From: Linyphia triangularis
Lineage: Eukaryota > Arthropoda > Arachnida > Araneae > Linyphiidae
Assembly (NCBI GenBank): GCA_963978545.1
Contig: OZ021732.1
Location: 64,921,214 to 64,985,213 of the forward strand
Reading direction: 5' to 3'
Length of the DNA stretch: 64,000 nucleotides
Made by a program: the position numbers and the translations under genes. The notes below the pieces were generated by a model. It was not told where the DNA came from, searched no databases, and saw nothing but the letters and a program-made list of their open reading frames with translations. Every line of letters starts with the position of its first letter. Position 1 is the stretch's first letter. This document shows positions 23,340 through 42,890 of the stretch, one piece after another.

Positions 23340-24404
23340 GAAGAGATGCTTTGGTACTCTTCGGTTAGCTGAATAGGTTAGCAGTTTTTTCCAAATCCAA
23401 ATGTTAACATGTTTAAAAGATGTGTAAAAGTATCTCCAACCCTAAATGTTTACTGTTTGTTAGAGAAATTATAAATGATTTGAAAGTTGTTAGTTTGTAT
23501 AAGTTATTTCTGCAATTTGCTGGTTTTTATCTGGTATCCGGCTAACGGAATATTACTGATGCTTAGTAAACTGTATGTTGTTTGATGATCAGCCATTCCG
23601 ATACTAAATTATATTCGTTTTTGATCGTGTGTTATATTCTAGTTCATACTTTCAATAATGGATGTTTTTTGGTTGTAATAATCAACTTCAAAGAATACAA
23701 TGTACATGTATAAATTTTTTTTCATGTAATGTGTTTTTTTAATGCTGTTTTGATACGTATTATTAAGAAGGTTAATTGTTGATGTTTTTAGGAAAACACT
23801 AAAAGTTAATGTAATGGAGCAGACGAAACTTAGTTTTTATAAAGAGTGTAGTTTTTAGAAGGTTATTAGGCCTCCGCTCCTGTTAGAAGTCGAAGAATAC
23901 ACCTTAGTTTTTATTGTTCAGCAATGATCTTAAAATTTGTTGCTAACCTATAAGAATGAAAAAATCGAAAGTGAAAAAGTACTTATTTTATTTTAAATCA
24001 ATTTATTCAATCAATTTATATTTATCAATCAAATTTATTATCATTTGATCATTAAAATTTTCCTTTTATTAAATAACAAGAGTGATGCAGCTCATAATCA
24101 ATTTAGTTCTGTAATTCAGGTGCACAATTTGCTTGTGAAAGATGATACTTATGTTTTTGGTACCAAATTCACAGAAAAAGGTACTTTTATAAATAGCCAT
24201 TTTTAACTTGAACAATGAGTGTGCTTCTTGTAAGATTATTAAAGAATGTATACACAGAAATTTCTTGAAGGAACTTCCAAAAATGTTATTTCGCCTTTCC
24301 TCAATAGCTATTTCGAGTGTTTGCTATTGTTTCAGCGTCAATAACTTCCTTTTTTTGCAAAATCATATCAACAGTAAGCGCAAACCACAAAATGACTTGT
24401 CATA

Positions 24405-24606
<202 letters not shown>

Positions 24607-24897
24607 TTTGAAAATTACTATAAGAATTATGCTTATCATTGACTGTAAAGCTGTAAGTGAAAGAAGTTGCCAAAGTTGTGTTCATCGGAATAAATAAAAG
24701 ATAATTCAATATGAATGCATACACATTTATTAAGCAATGTGGCTCAATCAATTCAGCGTTGTGTTTCAGGATAATGACTCCAGAAACTTTATGGAAACCA
24801 AACACTATGTCAACAAATAGTTTGTGTGAAGTGTTTGTTGTATTCATCATTTTTACATGGACGCCTTGTAATTACTTGCTGCTATACTAGATTAAAA

Positions 24898-25325
24898 TGT
24901 TACTTGATGAATTTTAATAAAATATTCTTAGCTTTAGAATTTATTGTTTTACTACTTTTATTTAAATCTCTGTTTAGTAACTATATATATATATTAAAAA
25001 ATGCATATCCTTGTTTAAAATTACAAATTGGTTTTATTTTTCAAACTAATTTTTTTATGTGAATTCTGCAATTTAACTTGTGATTTAATGTTTGTTTTCT
25101 TGTAAACTTTGAGTGTTGTTATATTGGAATAACTTGTTACTTGATGAATTTTAATAAAATATTCTTAACTGTACAATTTGTGGTTTTATTACTTTTATTT
25201 CAATCTGTTTAGTAAATATATATTTATAAAAAAAAATGCATATCCTTGTTAAAAATTACAAATTGATTTTATTTTTAAAACTAATACTTTGAAATGAATT
25301 CTGCAATTTAGCTTAGCTAATGATT
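24898..25325 (+). repeat. Direct duplication, ~237 bp offset
   Basis: Two copies beginning TACTTGATGAATTTTAATAA (24901 and 25138) share TTTAGTAA, AAAAATGCATATCCTTGTT, AAATTACAAATTG and GAATTCTGCAATTTA. AATAAA is present in each. Divergence is moderate with small indels. Confidence 0.9.
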
Positions 25326-25429
25326 TAAAATGAAAAGAGTTAACGTTGAATTAAATTGGAGTCTTGTAGTAAGGAAATAAATACGGAATAATAATAAACC
25401 TATATTATAAACAAAACAAAAAAGCGTCA

Positions 25430-25651
25430 TTAACTGCCGTTCAGGTGACCATTTGGGTGATGTCAATATTAGGGCATTAAAAGCGTCATCTTAACAGTGG
25501 CATAGTGATGTGGGCGTCATTGAATCACGTTATTTTTAACGTCGTTATTGACTTCCAGATGTCATTTATAAAATTGACAACGTGACCAATTTTATGACGC
25601 GATTTTATGACCTTCAGATGACGTCATTATTCACGTCATGCTACTACTTGG
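25430..25651 (-). repeat. Right TGACGT-rich terminus
   Basis: Mirror of the left terminus with GACGTCA, CGTCAT and GTGAC words; the last ~35 bp are the near-perfect TIR. Inside the TIR the two termini share composition rather than alignable sequence. Confidence 0.65.
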
Positions 25652-26824
25652 ACAATTGCATTTTATTATGAGAGATATGGTATTCCTAAGGTTAATTCAT
25701 AATCTTTAAATTTCTATTTTCTCTTTCCTTTAGTGCTGTCATCTATTGTATACTATAACACATTCCCAAAACTTTTGAACTATTTTTAATTTTTTTAACT
25801 TCGATATTAAAATAAATAACCAAACTTACATTTGTAAAAAATAACAATTTGTCATAAATACCAGACTTAACCATTAAATTGGAAAATCCCTTATCAATTT
25901 TATATAGAATTTTTTTTTTTTAAATAAATAAAAATGCCGTTCAGAAATAATATACAAGAGTATATGATAAACTATGTGATATATTCTGTAGCCAGTAAAT
26001 GGACAATTTTCCTGAAATTTGTTAATAGTAAGTTACGTTAAACCATTCTAAACAACTGTAAATAATTTTATCATCTTCTCCGCATTGTCTGAACTAAAAT
26101 AAAACGTAACAAAATTTATTAATACAAATAAGAATAGATTCTACTATCAATGACTTGGCTTTCAGTTATCTTCCTACTTTGTTCTTTATGACTAATTCCA
26201 CTGGTGCCCAATATCATTTTCAAAACCTCTTCTTTCGAAAGCAGTTTAATGCAATAGCCTCAGCAATTTTGATATTATTTTTGTATCACTTCTCATCTTT
26301 TAGCAGTTAATGATGAATAAAAGAATATGATGACTTTTACTGGTTTAAAAACGTCGATTGAAGCTCTCTTAAAGGGGAGATAAGAATATGCCCCACTTCC
26401 TAAAATGAGAAATCAAAATGGAATCAGCAATTTTTTATCGCTTTAATGTGCATTTAAAAATATTTTACTCCACAATATTTGAAATTCCATCTTTATATGA
26501 CGATAATATTTATATACAAACTGCATCAAATATATAGCTTATATTGTGCTAAGAAAAAAGTTTAATTGCTAGTCTCAAAAATAGTTTTAAATTTTTCTCA
26601 CTTCTTTTTTAAACACTAACATATAAATTGTATTTTATTTCAGAAAAAAAATTACATTTTTAAAATGTCTTACTATACTTCATATTCATCTATAATTAGT
26701 TCATGATATTCTATTAACATACATATCTTTAGAGATAAGTCTGTCAATATATCATTCTATTGTAATAATTATTAGAAGTCAAATTGTTTTCCTATAGTTA
26801 ATTCGTAATAATAATTCATTGAGT
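25652..26824. other. Gene-free interval
   Basis: AT-rich DNA with no supported feature on either strand. Confidence 0.5.
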
Positions 26825-26936
26825 TTCTAAATAAATAATTATCTATATTTAAAACTATAAAATTAATAGTGTGACTTTAATTCTAAATAAATAATTATCT
26901 ATATTTAAAACTATAAAATTAATAGTGTGACTTTAA
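26825..26936 (+). repeat. Two identical 56 bp tandem units
   Basis: Units start at 26825 and 26881 (TTCTAAATAAATAATTATCT) and appear identical throughout, so the duplication is recent. Confidence 0.95.
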
Positions 26937-26945
26937 TTCTTCAAT

Positions 26946-27366
26946 TTAGACAAATTTTCGAATCTGAAAACGCCTGACACCTTGAAAGGTGCCTTTTAGG
27001 ATCCTAAATATAGAATGAAAAAAAAAAAAAAGTTTGCAAATAGACAACCATTTGGCTCGAAATTTTCATTCGAAATCAAAATTTTCGTCCAGAAACTAAT
27101 TTTTATTCACAAAAGTTTTTAAAATTTGAAAACGACCAAAAAAGTTGCTTTTCAAAAGTCTCTTTTTATGAAATAGCACATGGAATGAAAATGAAAATTC
27201 CAAATAGACAAATTATGAATATCTCACACTTGCTTCGTAATTTCCTATTTTTATAACCTTTAAACTAAATCTTGGCAATTTAAGTTATACAAATACCAGC
27301 AAATAAGGGTCGTAAAAGACAACTTTTGAAAAGTCGGGCGTCTTCAGATTCAAAAATTTCTCTAAA
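26946..27366. mobile_element. MITE-like element, ~420 bp
   Basis: The left end TTTAGACAAATTTTCGAATC, then TGAAAACGCCTGAC, matches the inverted right end (TTTAGAGAAATTTTTGAATC, then TGAAGACGCCCGAC) for about 50 bp. The interior contains further short inverted words (TTTTCATTCGAAA, ATGAAAATGAAAATTCC). No coding capacity. The target duplication is unclear, although AT-rich sequence flanks both ends. Confidence 0.65.
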
Positions 27367-30300
27367 TCAAACTACTATAGACACCTTAATGTTTTAAATA
27401 AATGAATTTTACTCGTTAGTATAACTTTTGTTAAATTGTCTGTGTTTCAAAATATTTAAAATTGAAGGTTTGTAATTACAATTCTATACAATTTGACGGT
27501 TTACCTGCCTATCTTAATTTTTCAACAACAACAAAAATCTTAATAAATAAAAAGTAAATTTTAAGTGTTACGTACTTTATACCAAACCAGAATTTTTTAA
27601 TATTAAACACACCTTAGAAATATGACAGTCGTTATTTATAAAAAATTTTACATTGCATTGTATTTGCTATTTAATTTGCCTTTCAAGTTTATAATTATAA
27701 AAAGATTTTACCATCGATCAAGGTAAAGCGAATACTTCTGGACTTCAAATGAGTTGATAAACAGGAAAATATATTCATATTAGTTTTATGGTTAATTTTT
27801 TAATTGTAGGGCATTGCATGGGGTCCGCAATCTTTTTTTTTTTTTTTTTAATTCTCTTATTTAAAAAAAAAAAAAAGAAAGGACGTGTGTAGTAAAATAG
27901 TGTTTCTTTCACTAATATGAATGTTTTTCTAAGACATCCTTAACACAATACATAAATAATAACAAATCTCCATAGTTACCCATTTCCCATATCCATAAAA
28001 TGGCTTAACCTCTTCAAATTAATTCTACACGCTAGATTACAAACAACGCTTAAAAATACAAATTAGATTATTTAAACAAATAGTCTCAAATTAAAGCAGT
28101 TACACAAAGTGAATTAAATTCAGACTGAAATTGGCTAAATTTTAAATATTAGCTCTCAACATTATTTGATGCATTTTCTCATTCTGCATCCAATCACCAC
28201 AACACAAACATGCCCTTAAGATTTCACAAAATGATACATCCTCTCCCAAAAGACCCACATCTCGAAATTAGACTCTCCAGATCCCTTTCCCAATGATGAC
28301 CAATCCCTTGCCCTTCGGCCAACTCCATCTACAGCCTAAGAACCCCAAACATCCATTCACAACCAGCTCCCTTGGAGACCATGTAACTTAATAACAGGGT
28401 ATTCCACCAAAATAGGTGACCCTACCATTCCTCCCACCCTACAAATCAGACACGATACCGTCTCGGGGTAACAATGCTTACCAATCCCCCTGTGCTTAGT
28501 CATAGGGGGAATGCCCACCGACTACAATGCTTCAGGGAGGTCGTTTCATTGTTGTTGGACTTTTATTTCTTTTTGTGGACTGGAGGGGAGATAGAAGTGG
28601 GTTCCTGATCTTTTATGCCGATATACTTATCGGATTTGTAGCACTCGTATCAAAGGAACTTGGGTTGGAGACCCTTGGATGAAAAGATAGTGCGATTTTA
28701 ATGCTGGGGCCAACAATTTAGTTGGAAATTGATATTTAAGTATTGTGTCTGAGTGGAGTTGATGTGCAAAAGAATGCATCGATCTGTTGCGATCAAATCA
28801 ATTGTATGCACATCTTATCTTGTAGATATTATCAGATTTGGTGTTACCAATGAGGATTTGGTTTAAAAATCAGTTTTAAATTAAAACCTGTTAAATTACT
28901 TACCTGAAATTCTTTGAACGTATTCGGGAGAATCAAATGAATTATATTTGAGGGGTCTGTTTTGACTCCCAATCATATTCAGTAAAACATCTCTAGAATC
29001 TCTATATTAAATGACCTTAAAGAAGTATGTTTATCCTAGTAGATATATACTTCAAGCTTATATAAAGCTAATTCATAGTATATTTACTGCCATGAAAATT
29101 TATTAGTGGCTTTAATAACCATTCTGTATAGCCTAAATAGATTACGTGTATTCTTTTAACAATATATAATTAAACCCACCACCACTGACACAAATTTATA
29201 ACTTTATTCTAGTAAGTATACAGCTCGAGTGTTTTCCGGTTAATTTATAATCATTTTTGAAAATTCAAATACGTGTGCATACTTGCATCCCTAGATTTCT
29301 TTTAAAGTTTATAATCCAGATGTCAATTTTGAGGTAACGAGGATGAGCCTTTTCCGTTAAACAAAACATGCTAGTGAGAAGAAACAAAATTATAATACTC
29401 AAAATTGCTGTTATTTGCTTCTGAAGAACATTTTAAAATGTGTTTGAACCTAAGAACACGGAAATTTATAATGGAAAATCTGCGCATGGATCATGAATTT
29501 CGTTTTTTCCCATAGATGATTGCTGCATCTATAGCTTATAATATAACATCCATTTTCTCCAACTTCAATCAAAATAAAACTTCTAGAAATCTATGCACTA
29601 TATTTTCTATCCACTCAGATTAATATACCCTTATTCGTCTCTATGATTCAAGACTAATACCCCTCCATCCCGATGGGAACTAAAATCAGAAGACAAGAAG
29701 TGATGTTAGCACACAAATCACCTTCTTTCACTTGGTAGGAGGGGTGTGTTCCCCACCTCCCCAGTCACGCAAATGCACGGTTCAATAGTCATTCCACCTC
29801 CCTGAAGACACCCCCTGAGGAAGATACGGGATGTGCAAAGAATAATGGCTATTGATAAGGGGAGGGTATTCCTACCTCTCTTTCATCTATTTTGTTATAT
29901 TTTAGAAGCTTAGCAAAAAATACGCACTTAAATACTAGGCTGGTTTCAGATAACTAATAATATACAAAAACATTCTGAAACAAAATTTCGCAAGCATTTA
30001 ATTTGAATAATTTGAAACTGCATATGCTTTTATGTAGTTTAGCAGTTAGAAATTGTATTAAATTTCAAATGATGGAACACACACAGTGAAACACGGTAAT
30101 GATTGTCTTGTCTAAAATCCTGTCGTGAAAGAAACGTTTCAATCTAGTTCAATAATAAGATGCGTTATTATATGCTTGGATATTAATACATAATTAGCTT
30201 ACGAAAAATATTGAATAAAGAAAAAAAAATACTTAATCACTAGAGATAAAAAATCAATATCTGATATCTACAAAAATCCAATTAAATTTTTGGAATAATT

Positions 30301-33300
30301 CTTTCAATTGAAAAGAGCCAATTGAGCATGCTATAATTTTTTTGTGGGATTCTATCAAAGACAGAGAAACGAATCGGATGATTTTTATAATTCATTAAAA
30401 ATCTTAATTTTTTATAGTATGAAGAAAATGTACTAGTAGATTAAGAACGTACTAATGGTGGAAAATTATCTCCAAAGTTATTCAATAATCAACTTTGAAT
30501 TATTTGAAAAAAAAAATCGGTAATCAATTTTCCAAATAATGAGAATACTTTTTGCATACTATATAACCGTCTTTTTGTTAAAAACTGAACCAAGTTCACA
30601 CAGTATTAAACAGTAATTTACGTCACTGATGACGTAATTGCCATTACCAACTGGACACAGTTCTGAAATAAGTTACTATTGAGCATAAGAGGAATAAAAA
30701 CATCCTCTCTTCTCCTCATTATCAGGTTACTAGCCAATAACTATACTTATTCGGTATGTAATGACTTATTGAACTATTGCTTGCAGTTCAGCTCATTCTA
30801 TGACGATTCATAAGCAGTTCCAATTAAATTTTCTTTGTGAGTATTCTTAAACTTAATTTTCTATGCACTCTACAAAAATCGAAATGATTTTTTTTTTAAA
30901 TGTAAATTTGCAACTACCTCTACTTCTATAAAAAAATTTGAGAGTTCGTAATAAATACATGGAATACAAGTAACATTTTTAAAATTTTATTTTTCACATA
31001 TAGCGAAAACATATTTAAGTATAGGGAAAATTGAATTTAGTAATTTGCACATGCTTTTTTGCATATTATATATCTTCGTAAGAAAGAGAAATTTTTAGAA
31101 TCTTATACGTGTTTTTCAGTTTATTCCTTGGTTGGATTTTTAGGCTAGTAAAATAACTTTAAAATGAAGACAGTTTTACAGAAAATAATCACATATGTTA
31201 ATTTGTTTATATTGAAATTTATAACTACTTACTCAGGCCCAAAATTTAAAATTTAGCTGTAAGTATGATATATCCAGAAAACTAAGAATTCTGTCACTCG
31301 TAGGAATTTGTGTTTGTAATTCATTGGTCTATAATTCATGATGTTTACGTAGACGTTTTTGAAGGCAGTATAAAATGTAACGCAAACTAATTTTTAAGGC
31401 CTATTAGATCTACCTCTGCTTTTTATTACCTAAATTCTAAATGCAATACCTTTTTTATATAAGTAATTTTCTTTCTATTCACCCTTTACCAAAATACAAA
31501 TTAAATGCATTGATGAAACCAAGAAGCATGGTAATAAGCCTTTTAGAGCATCCAAATGAATCATTAAATAAATTTCAAGGCGTATTTAACAATTAGTGTA
31601 AAATTCTAGCCTTGTTATTTTAATTCTCCCCAAAAAGTTATATTCCCGGGCACAATTGAGAAACACACCTTTGTGTTCCGACAGCTGGAAATAAAACATT
31701 TACTTGAAAACTCAATGTTTTCAATAACAGCATGTGTTTTGATAAAAGTCTGAATATATCTAAATAGGTGTTAAATTGAGACCGATCATTACCATAAAAT
31801 TATTTTATTATTTTAGCGATTGACTGAGGCAATGCCACAAATAACTCGAATTATTTGAGAAGAAGTCAAACAAGAAATGCAAATGACGCTTCCATATGCA
31901 TCGATATTAGGTTGGATTACAGCATAGAGGTAGCTGTTCTACCAGAGGTACACTCTTACAATTTGATTTTTTTCTTCTATTATTCACAGAGAATCTATCA
32001 TAATTCTGTTTAAAAGTTAGTTTATTTAACTAAATAATTCTATATTTTTAATTTGCTGAAATGATATACTAAGTTACTAAAAAATAATTGTTGAACATCT
32101 TATATTTATATTAGGTAAAGCAAGAGTTACATTTTACAGAAATTTTGTTTTTGAAAAATTTGAACATATTACTTAAATCTTTTAAAAATGACGTTTACCA
32201 AATCTACTATTTCTCCTAACAAGATACTTAAACTATAACAATTGATTGTATTCTTTAAACATTTATTTTTAGAAGCAAAACTAGTATTCCTCAACTCTCA
32301 ATGAAATATCTGTTCTAAACATATTTTTTAAATTATAGTTATTATTATTTAAAAGTAATATGTACTTGTTTGATAAATAATTTAAATATTATTTATTAGA
32401 AATCAAACCTTAAAATAAAAATGTACAGTTGGCGTTCTATGACCCTCACACCTACATTATTTTTATACATGTTCATTACGAGTTTTAAATATGAGTAATA
32501 AATCAATTTCCTGCGATTTCGCTTCCTACCGTACAATCCATCAAGTGCTTAAATGGAATATGATCAGTAACTTGCACGAACATCGAGTATCAGTATTCCT
32601 ATTCAACGTCAAATTGCAAACACATGTGATTTTAAAATATATGGATTACAAATTGTCTTCCCTATATGCCGTTACAAACGTAATAAATAAGAAAATGGGA
32701 ACAGTTATGAGCCGACAAATGCCTTTAATGGATTTATAGCGTGCTATGCATCGAAATTGTTAAGGAAAATAAATTTCACAGATTTTTTTTTAACTCGTTT
32801 GCGTGTTTTGAAACTATTACACAGTTAATCCTGAAGAAATGGGTGGATTGAAGATTGTTTAAGGAAACAAAGTTATTCACTGTTAATGTATTAAATATAT
32901 ATGGTTATGAGGTTGTTGCTTATTTGCATTTATACCTGAAGAAGTAACAATATTTGCCGCAAGAGAAAGTAATTCCTAAATGTTTTTGTGATCTTTACTA
33001 ATTTCCTTAACTATGTCTAGCTTTGAAGCTTGTAGTTAGATTTACATAAAGTAAAACTGTGATTCAGTTTATTTAAAAATGTCTTATGAAACAGTAATTT
33101 CCAAACGGGTTTTGAAAGGACAATTTGATATCAGGAATTAAGACATAAATGTATAGCATTTATTCAAATAAGAGAAAAAGGCAGTAAATTTGATTTTGAG
33201 CATGACTTCTCTAGTGAACTGATTAAAATGAAAATATTTGAGAATCTTTAATCACATTCACTCCTTATAATGTTTGTATTTTGTAAAGGTACTTTTATGT

Positions 33301-33437
33301 GATAAATTTCCATACAATTATTAAATTTGTGAGTAAGATATATTTTACTACCCGAATATCCATGCTGCGCTACAAAATTTTACTATGTGCATTTTATATA
33401 AAAAAAATAAAAATCAAGACATCCATGCATTCACCAT
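27367..33437. other. Long gene-free interval
   Basis: About 6 kb without recognisable coding, RNA or transposon sequence. Points of note are a T-run/A-run foldback at about 27831-27876, a patch of higher G+C at 28130-28700 and another at 29640-29870. Both patches have stops in all frames. A few frames of 80-90 codons (for example 32491-32739 and 33299-33571) look like chance ORFs. Confidence 0.5.
27831..27876. repeat. Poly(T)/poly(A) foldback
   Basis: A run of about 18 T, a short spacer and a run of about 14 A, able to pair as a hairpin. Confidence 0.8.
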
Positions 33438-33853
33438 TTAGAACGTTTGATCCCGTTTCGACCTCTGAAGTTGGTTTATTAAAATCAGTGTACCTTACTT
33501 TTTCTATGATTGACCTTGTTAACATTTCAATTAAATTTCATGGTACTGAGTACATTGGAAGTGGTACATAAGGAAACGTTTAAAATGCTTCGACCTCTTT
33601 AATTTGTTAATTGAGAAAATTAGAGTTATTTTGTATGCTTATCCTTTCTGACATATTTGCTTAATTTCTGAGTTGTGATTATATTTGAAGTGATACATCC
33701 TCGTTTGAAAACTTTTGATCCATTTTCAATCTCTTGAAATAAAATAATAAAAATAGGAATATTACTTTTACTAGTAATAATTTTCTATGCTTACCTTTGT
33801 TAACATATGTACCAAATTTCAGAGTTAGGGCTCTATAGAAAGTAGAGGTATAA
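33438..33853 (+). repeat. Degenerate tandem repeat, about three units of ~125-150 bp
   Basis: Each unit has a TTTGATCCrTTTTCrAyCTCT-like start, a central TCTATGmTTrmCCTTGTTAACAT-like word, then AAATTTCA and GAAGTGGTACA-like sequence. Units begin near 33440, 33576 and 33703. The copies are well diverged, indicating an old array or internal repeats of a decayed element. Confidence 0.65.
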
Positions 33854-35784
33854 GTAATGAGTAAAACTGTCAATCAATGATGGCTTTTATTTTTATAAAT
33901 AAAGATGAAAGGGGAAGGGAGATAAAAGTTTTGTACCACCATTGGAATGAATTTTATAATTCATAAAACATTTATGAAATTCTAAACCTTTAACCTAAAA
34001 CAAAACTAATTCTTCATTTATGTAATATGAAATATTTCTGTCAGGCACTGCATTTAATTGCAAAAATTATTACATTGGAAATCATATTTGCTAATAAAAT
34101 AACTCTTCTTCAGGGTTGTTCACAATATTATTTCATTCGTGATAATCCCACTTTAATAACACAGCTGATTCACTTAACAACACTCCAGGAAACAATAAAG
34201 AACACGTCGGTTTGGCGCTTTTATAATTGAACCCCCTCCTCATAAAAAGATCGTCTGCTACTTGGAGTCAGGGGGAGAGATAAATTTCTTCCGACAAATG
34301 AATTTCCCCCCACACTGGAGTATAACTTCCGGCACTTTGCGGGGGTGCAACGAAAGTTCGAACAAAGGAATGAAAAAGGAAGTTCGAACATTTCGTATCC
34401 AATTTTCGGAGGATAGAATGCTGGAAGTAAGAGGAGGAAATTGACACGTGACACAGTTGAGGAGGTTGACTATTCAGAAGGGTTTTATGCTTCAGTGAGG
34501 GTGCGACGGGTAGTGTTCTTTTGATCTTTTCATTTAGAACACATTGTTCGGAGGAGTACCGGATGATTTAATAACGAAGTAGTTAATGAATGAGGAATGA
34601 GTTTTATAGTTTGGCGTAAATGTGTTTAGATTTGATGTGTGACTTTTTTTATAATTTTGTATACTTTAACTTTTTCAGTCATCAATAAATCTAAACGTTA
34701 GACTGCTTTTTTGTTAAAAGTGATTTGCGGTGGAATAAACTTAAAAAATATAAATCTACAGAAATGTTATTTATAATCTGATACAAATATTTTCTAAATT
34801 TCTCAAATTTGAATATTTTAAATTTTTGAAGTATATCATTTAGAAAATCGTCATCCATATTGAATTTAATATGAAATTAAGTTGTAAAAAGGAATGTATC
34901 TTTAATTTTCTGATGCCACATACGCTCTTAAAACAAGAATTTTTTATTAATGTAAAAGTTTGTCCTTTGTCACTGTGTAACTAAACAAAAATTTTAATAC
35001 ATACATGGGATTCTTATTAAATATCATAAATTTTCACTTATATTTCAATATATAAACTCGCTACATAAGATAAAGTAAATTAATTAAAGGGATTCATAAC
35101 TAAAAATTCTAAAATCTTTATTTTTATAACTATTATTCTGAATTTTTTCATGCACTACTGTATTATGCTTTATAATTTCCAAATATATTTTAAATTTGCA
35201 AATAGGAAAAATAATTTTAAAAAATTAAAAAACTTCAAAATTTTGACAGTTCTTAAATTTGATATATTTAAAAAAATCACTTCATGTTTGCATTCAGTTA
35301 CTTCTTGTAATTCATATCATAAATTGTCTTCAGGATTTTTTACAAAAAATATTTAGAAAAAGTTTTTAAAAAAAATAGTTTGTGTAAAAACCATAGTATG
35401 CTAAGTTCCAAAAACTTTAGAAAAAAAAGTTAAATCAAAATACCCAATTCCTGAAGACAAATTGAAGAAATATATATGAAAAATAAATGTGAATTTTTAA
35501 CAATACATACATTTTAACATTTTTTTAACATAGATTTATAACAAGTAGTTTTTAAGTTATATCCATTTAAACTCAAAAAGAGAGATAAAAAAGCAATTAC
35601 CGAGAAAACAGTTTCAAGATAGCATGTCCGCAATACAGTTGTCAGGTAACAAAAGCTTAAATATTTCAATTTCTATTAATGATTGAAAGAAAAAAAATTA
35701 TTTAGAAATATTTTCATTATTTTTTACAAGAATAAAAAAAAAGTGATAATTTTTTTAATTTTGAGTCCCATACCCCTTAAAAAG
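33854..35784. other. Gene-free interval
   Basis: A G+C-richer patch at 34210-34560 carries overlapping frames of 60-77 codons on both strands, none recognisable. The rest is AT-rich. Confidence 0.5.
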
Positions 35785-35788
35785 TTAA

Positions 35789-36558
35789 GGGGACGTAACA
35801 GTCTTCGACGAAATTTAAAAGCAGTATTTACATCCAACTTCAAAATCCTATAAATTATTTAATTTTCAATATATATGCACATTTTTTGCACAGGATTTAT
35901 TGTTGAATATTTGTTAATATAGTAATTGTGTAAAAATAATCAAAAAATTTAAAAATTTAATTTTATAAAAAATTTTTGAACGATGAAATTTTTTTAGATT
36001 TAAAAAATAGTCATTTGCCTTAGCCCACTTTAAAAAAAATCTATTTCATATTTCATATTAATTTTTGTGTAACATATTATACAGAAGTGAGTTTTATATT
36101 GTAGACCTAAAATATTTACTATAAATATGTATATATATATTTTATTATGGATTTTATGTCGAAAAAAAAGTTATTTTTAGTGAATACAAAATGAATAATT
36201 TTTTTAATAAATTTCAAAAGCACTATTGCTTTAAAAAATAGGTCAGCAAATTAATTCCCAATGTTTACTTAACATTGGTATTTTTTAAATAAATATTTAT
36301 AGATTATTTTCTTTATAAAGTGTACCAAGGCAAATGACTATTTTTTAAATCTAAAAAATTTCATTGTTCAAAAAATGTTTATAAAATTAAATTATTCGAT
36401 TTTTTGATTATTTTTACACAATTACTATATTAACAAATATTCAACAATAAATCCTGTGCAAAAAATGTGCATATATATTGAAAATTAAATAATTTATAGG
36501 ACATTGAAGTTGGATGTAAATACTGCTTTTAAATTTCGTCGATGACTGTTACGTCCCC
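35789..36558. mobile_element. 770 bp MITE with ~250 bp inverted arms, TTAA sites
   Basis: Arms at about 35789-36040 and 36311-36558 are inverted and nearly identical (about a dozen differences by eye). They start GGGGACGTAACAGTC and continue through GACGAAATTTAAAAGCAG to AATAGTCATTTGCCTT. The flanking TTAA (35785-35788 and 36559-36562) could be a piggyBac-type target duplication. The middle ~270 bp is AT-rich and non-coding. High arm identity suggests a young copy, or conversion between arms. Confidence 0.9.
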
Positions 36559-36562
36559 TTAA

Positions 36563-42379
<5,817 letters not shown>

Positions 42380-42547
42380 TTTTTTTGTTAGAAATAAATT
42401 TCACTTATATGACTCAAGAAGTTTGCATTCATTGTATTATGGTGAGTATGTCATAAAGTAGCAAAAAAATAATATTACTACGGAGAAGATTTACGTGTTA
42501 GTGTTGCATACTATTCTACGAAATAGATATGTTGTCAAAAAATAAAT

Positions 42548-42890
42548 CCAACTAAACATAATTTTGAGATTGTGACATACCAGTTTGAGAATCCATACTT
42601 ATACTATTGTAACGATAGTTTCCAGCCTATATTTTTAAATATCTCCTCTGAATCAAGGAAATTTCTAAATCAAATTAATATGAACCATGACCCATTTTAA
42701 AAACATAGTTCAAAAACAAAAACAACTAAACATAATCTTCAGATTGTGATAAACCAGAATGTGATTTGAGGGCCCATTACTATTCTATTGTAACTATACT
42801 TTCACGCCTATATTTTTAAACATTTCCTCTGATTTGAGAAAATTTCTTAAACAAATTAATATGAGCTCTGACCTATTTTCATCCTTAGAA
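42548..42890 (+). repeat. Direct duplication, ~174 bp units
   Basis: Two diverged copies start CAACTAAACATAAT (42549 and 42723) and share GATTGTGAyAwACCAG, CTATTGTAACkATA, GCCTATATTTTTAAA, CTCTGA and AAATTAATATGA. Confidence 0.85.
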
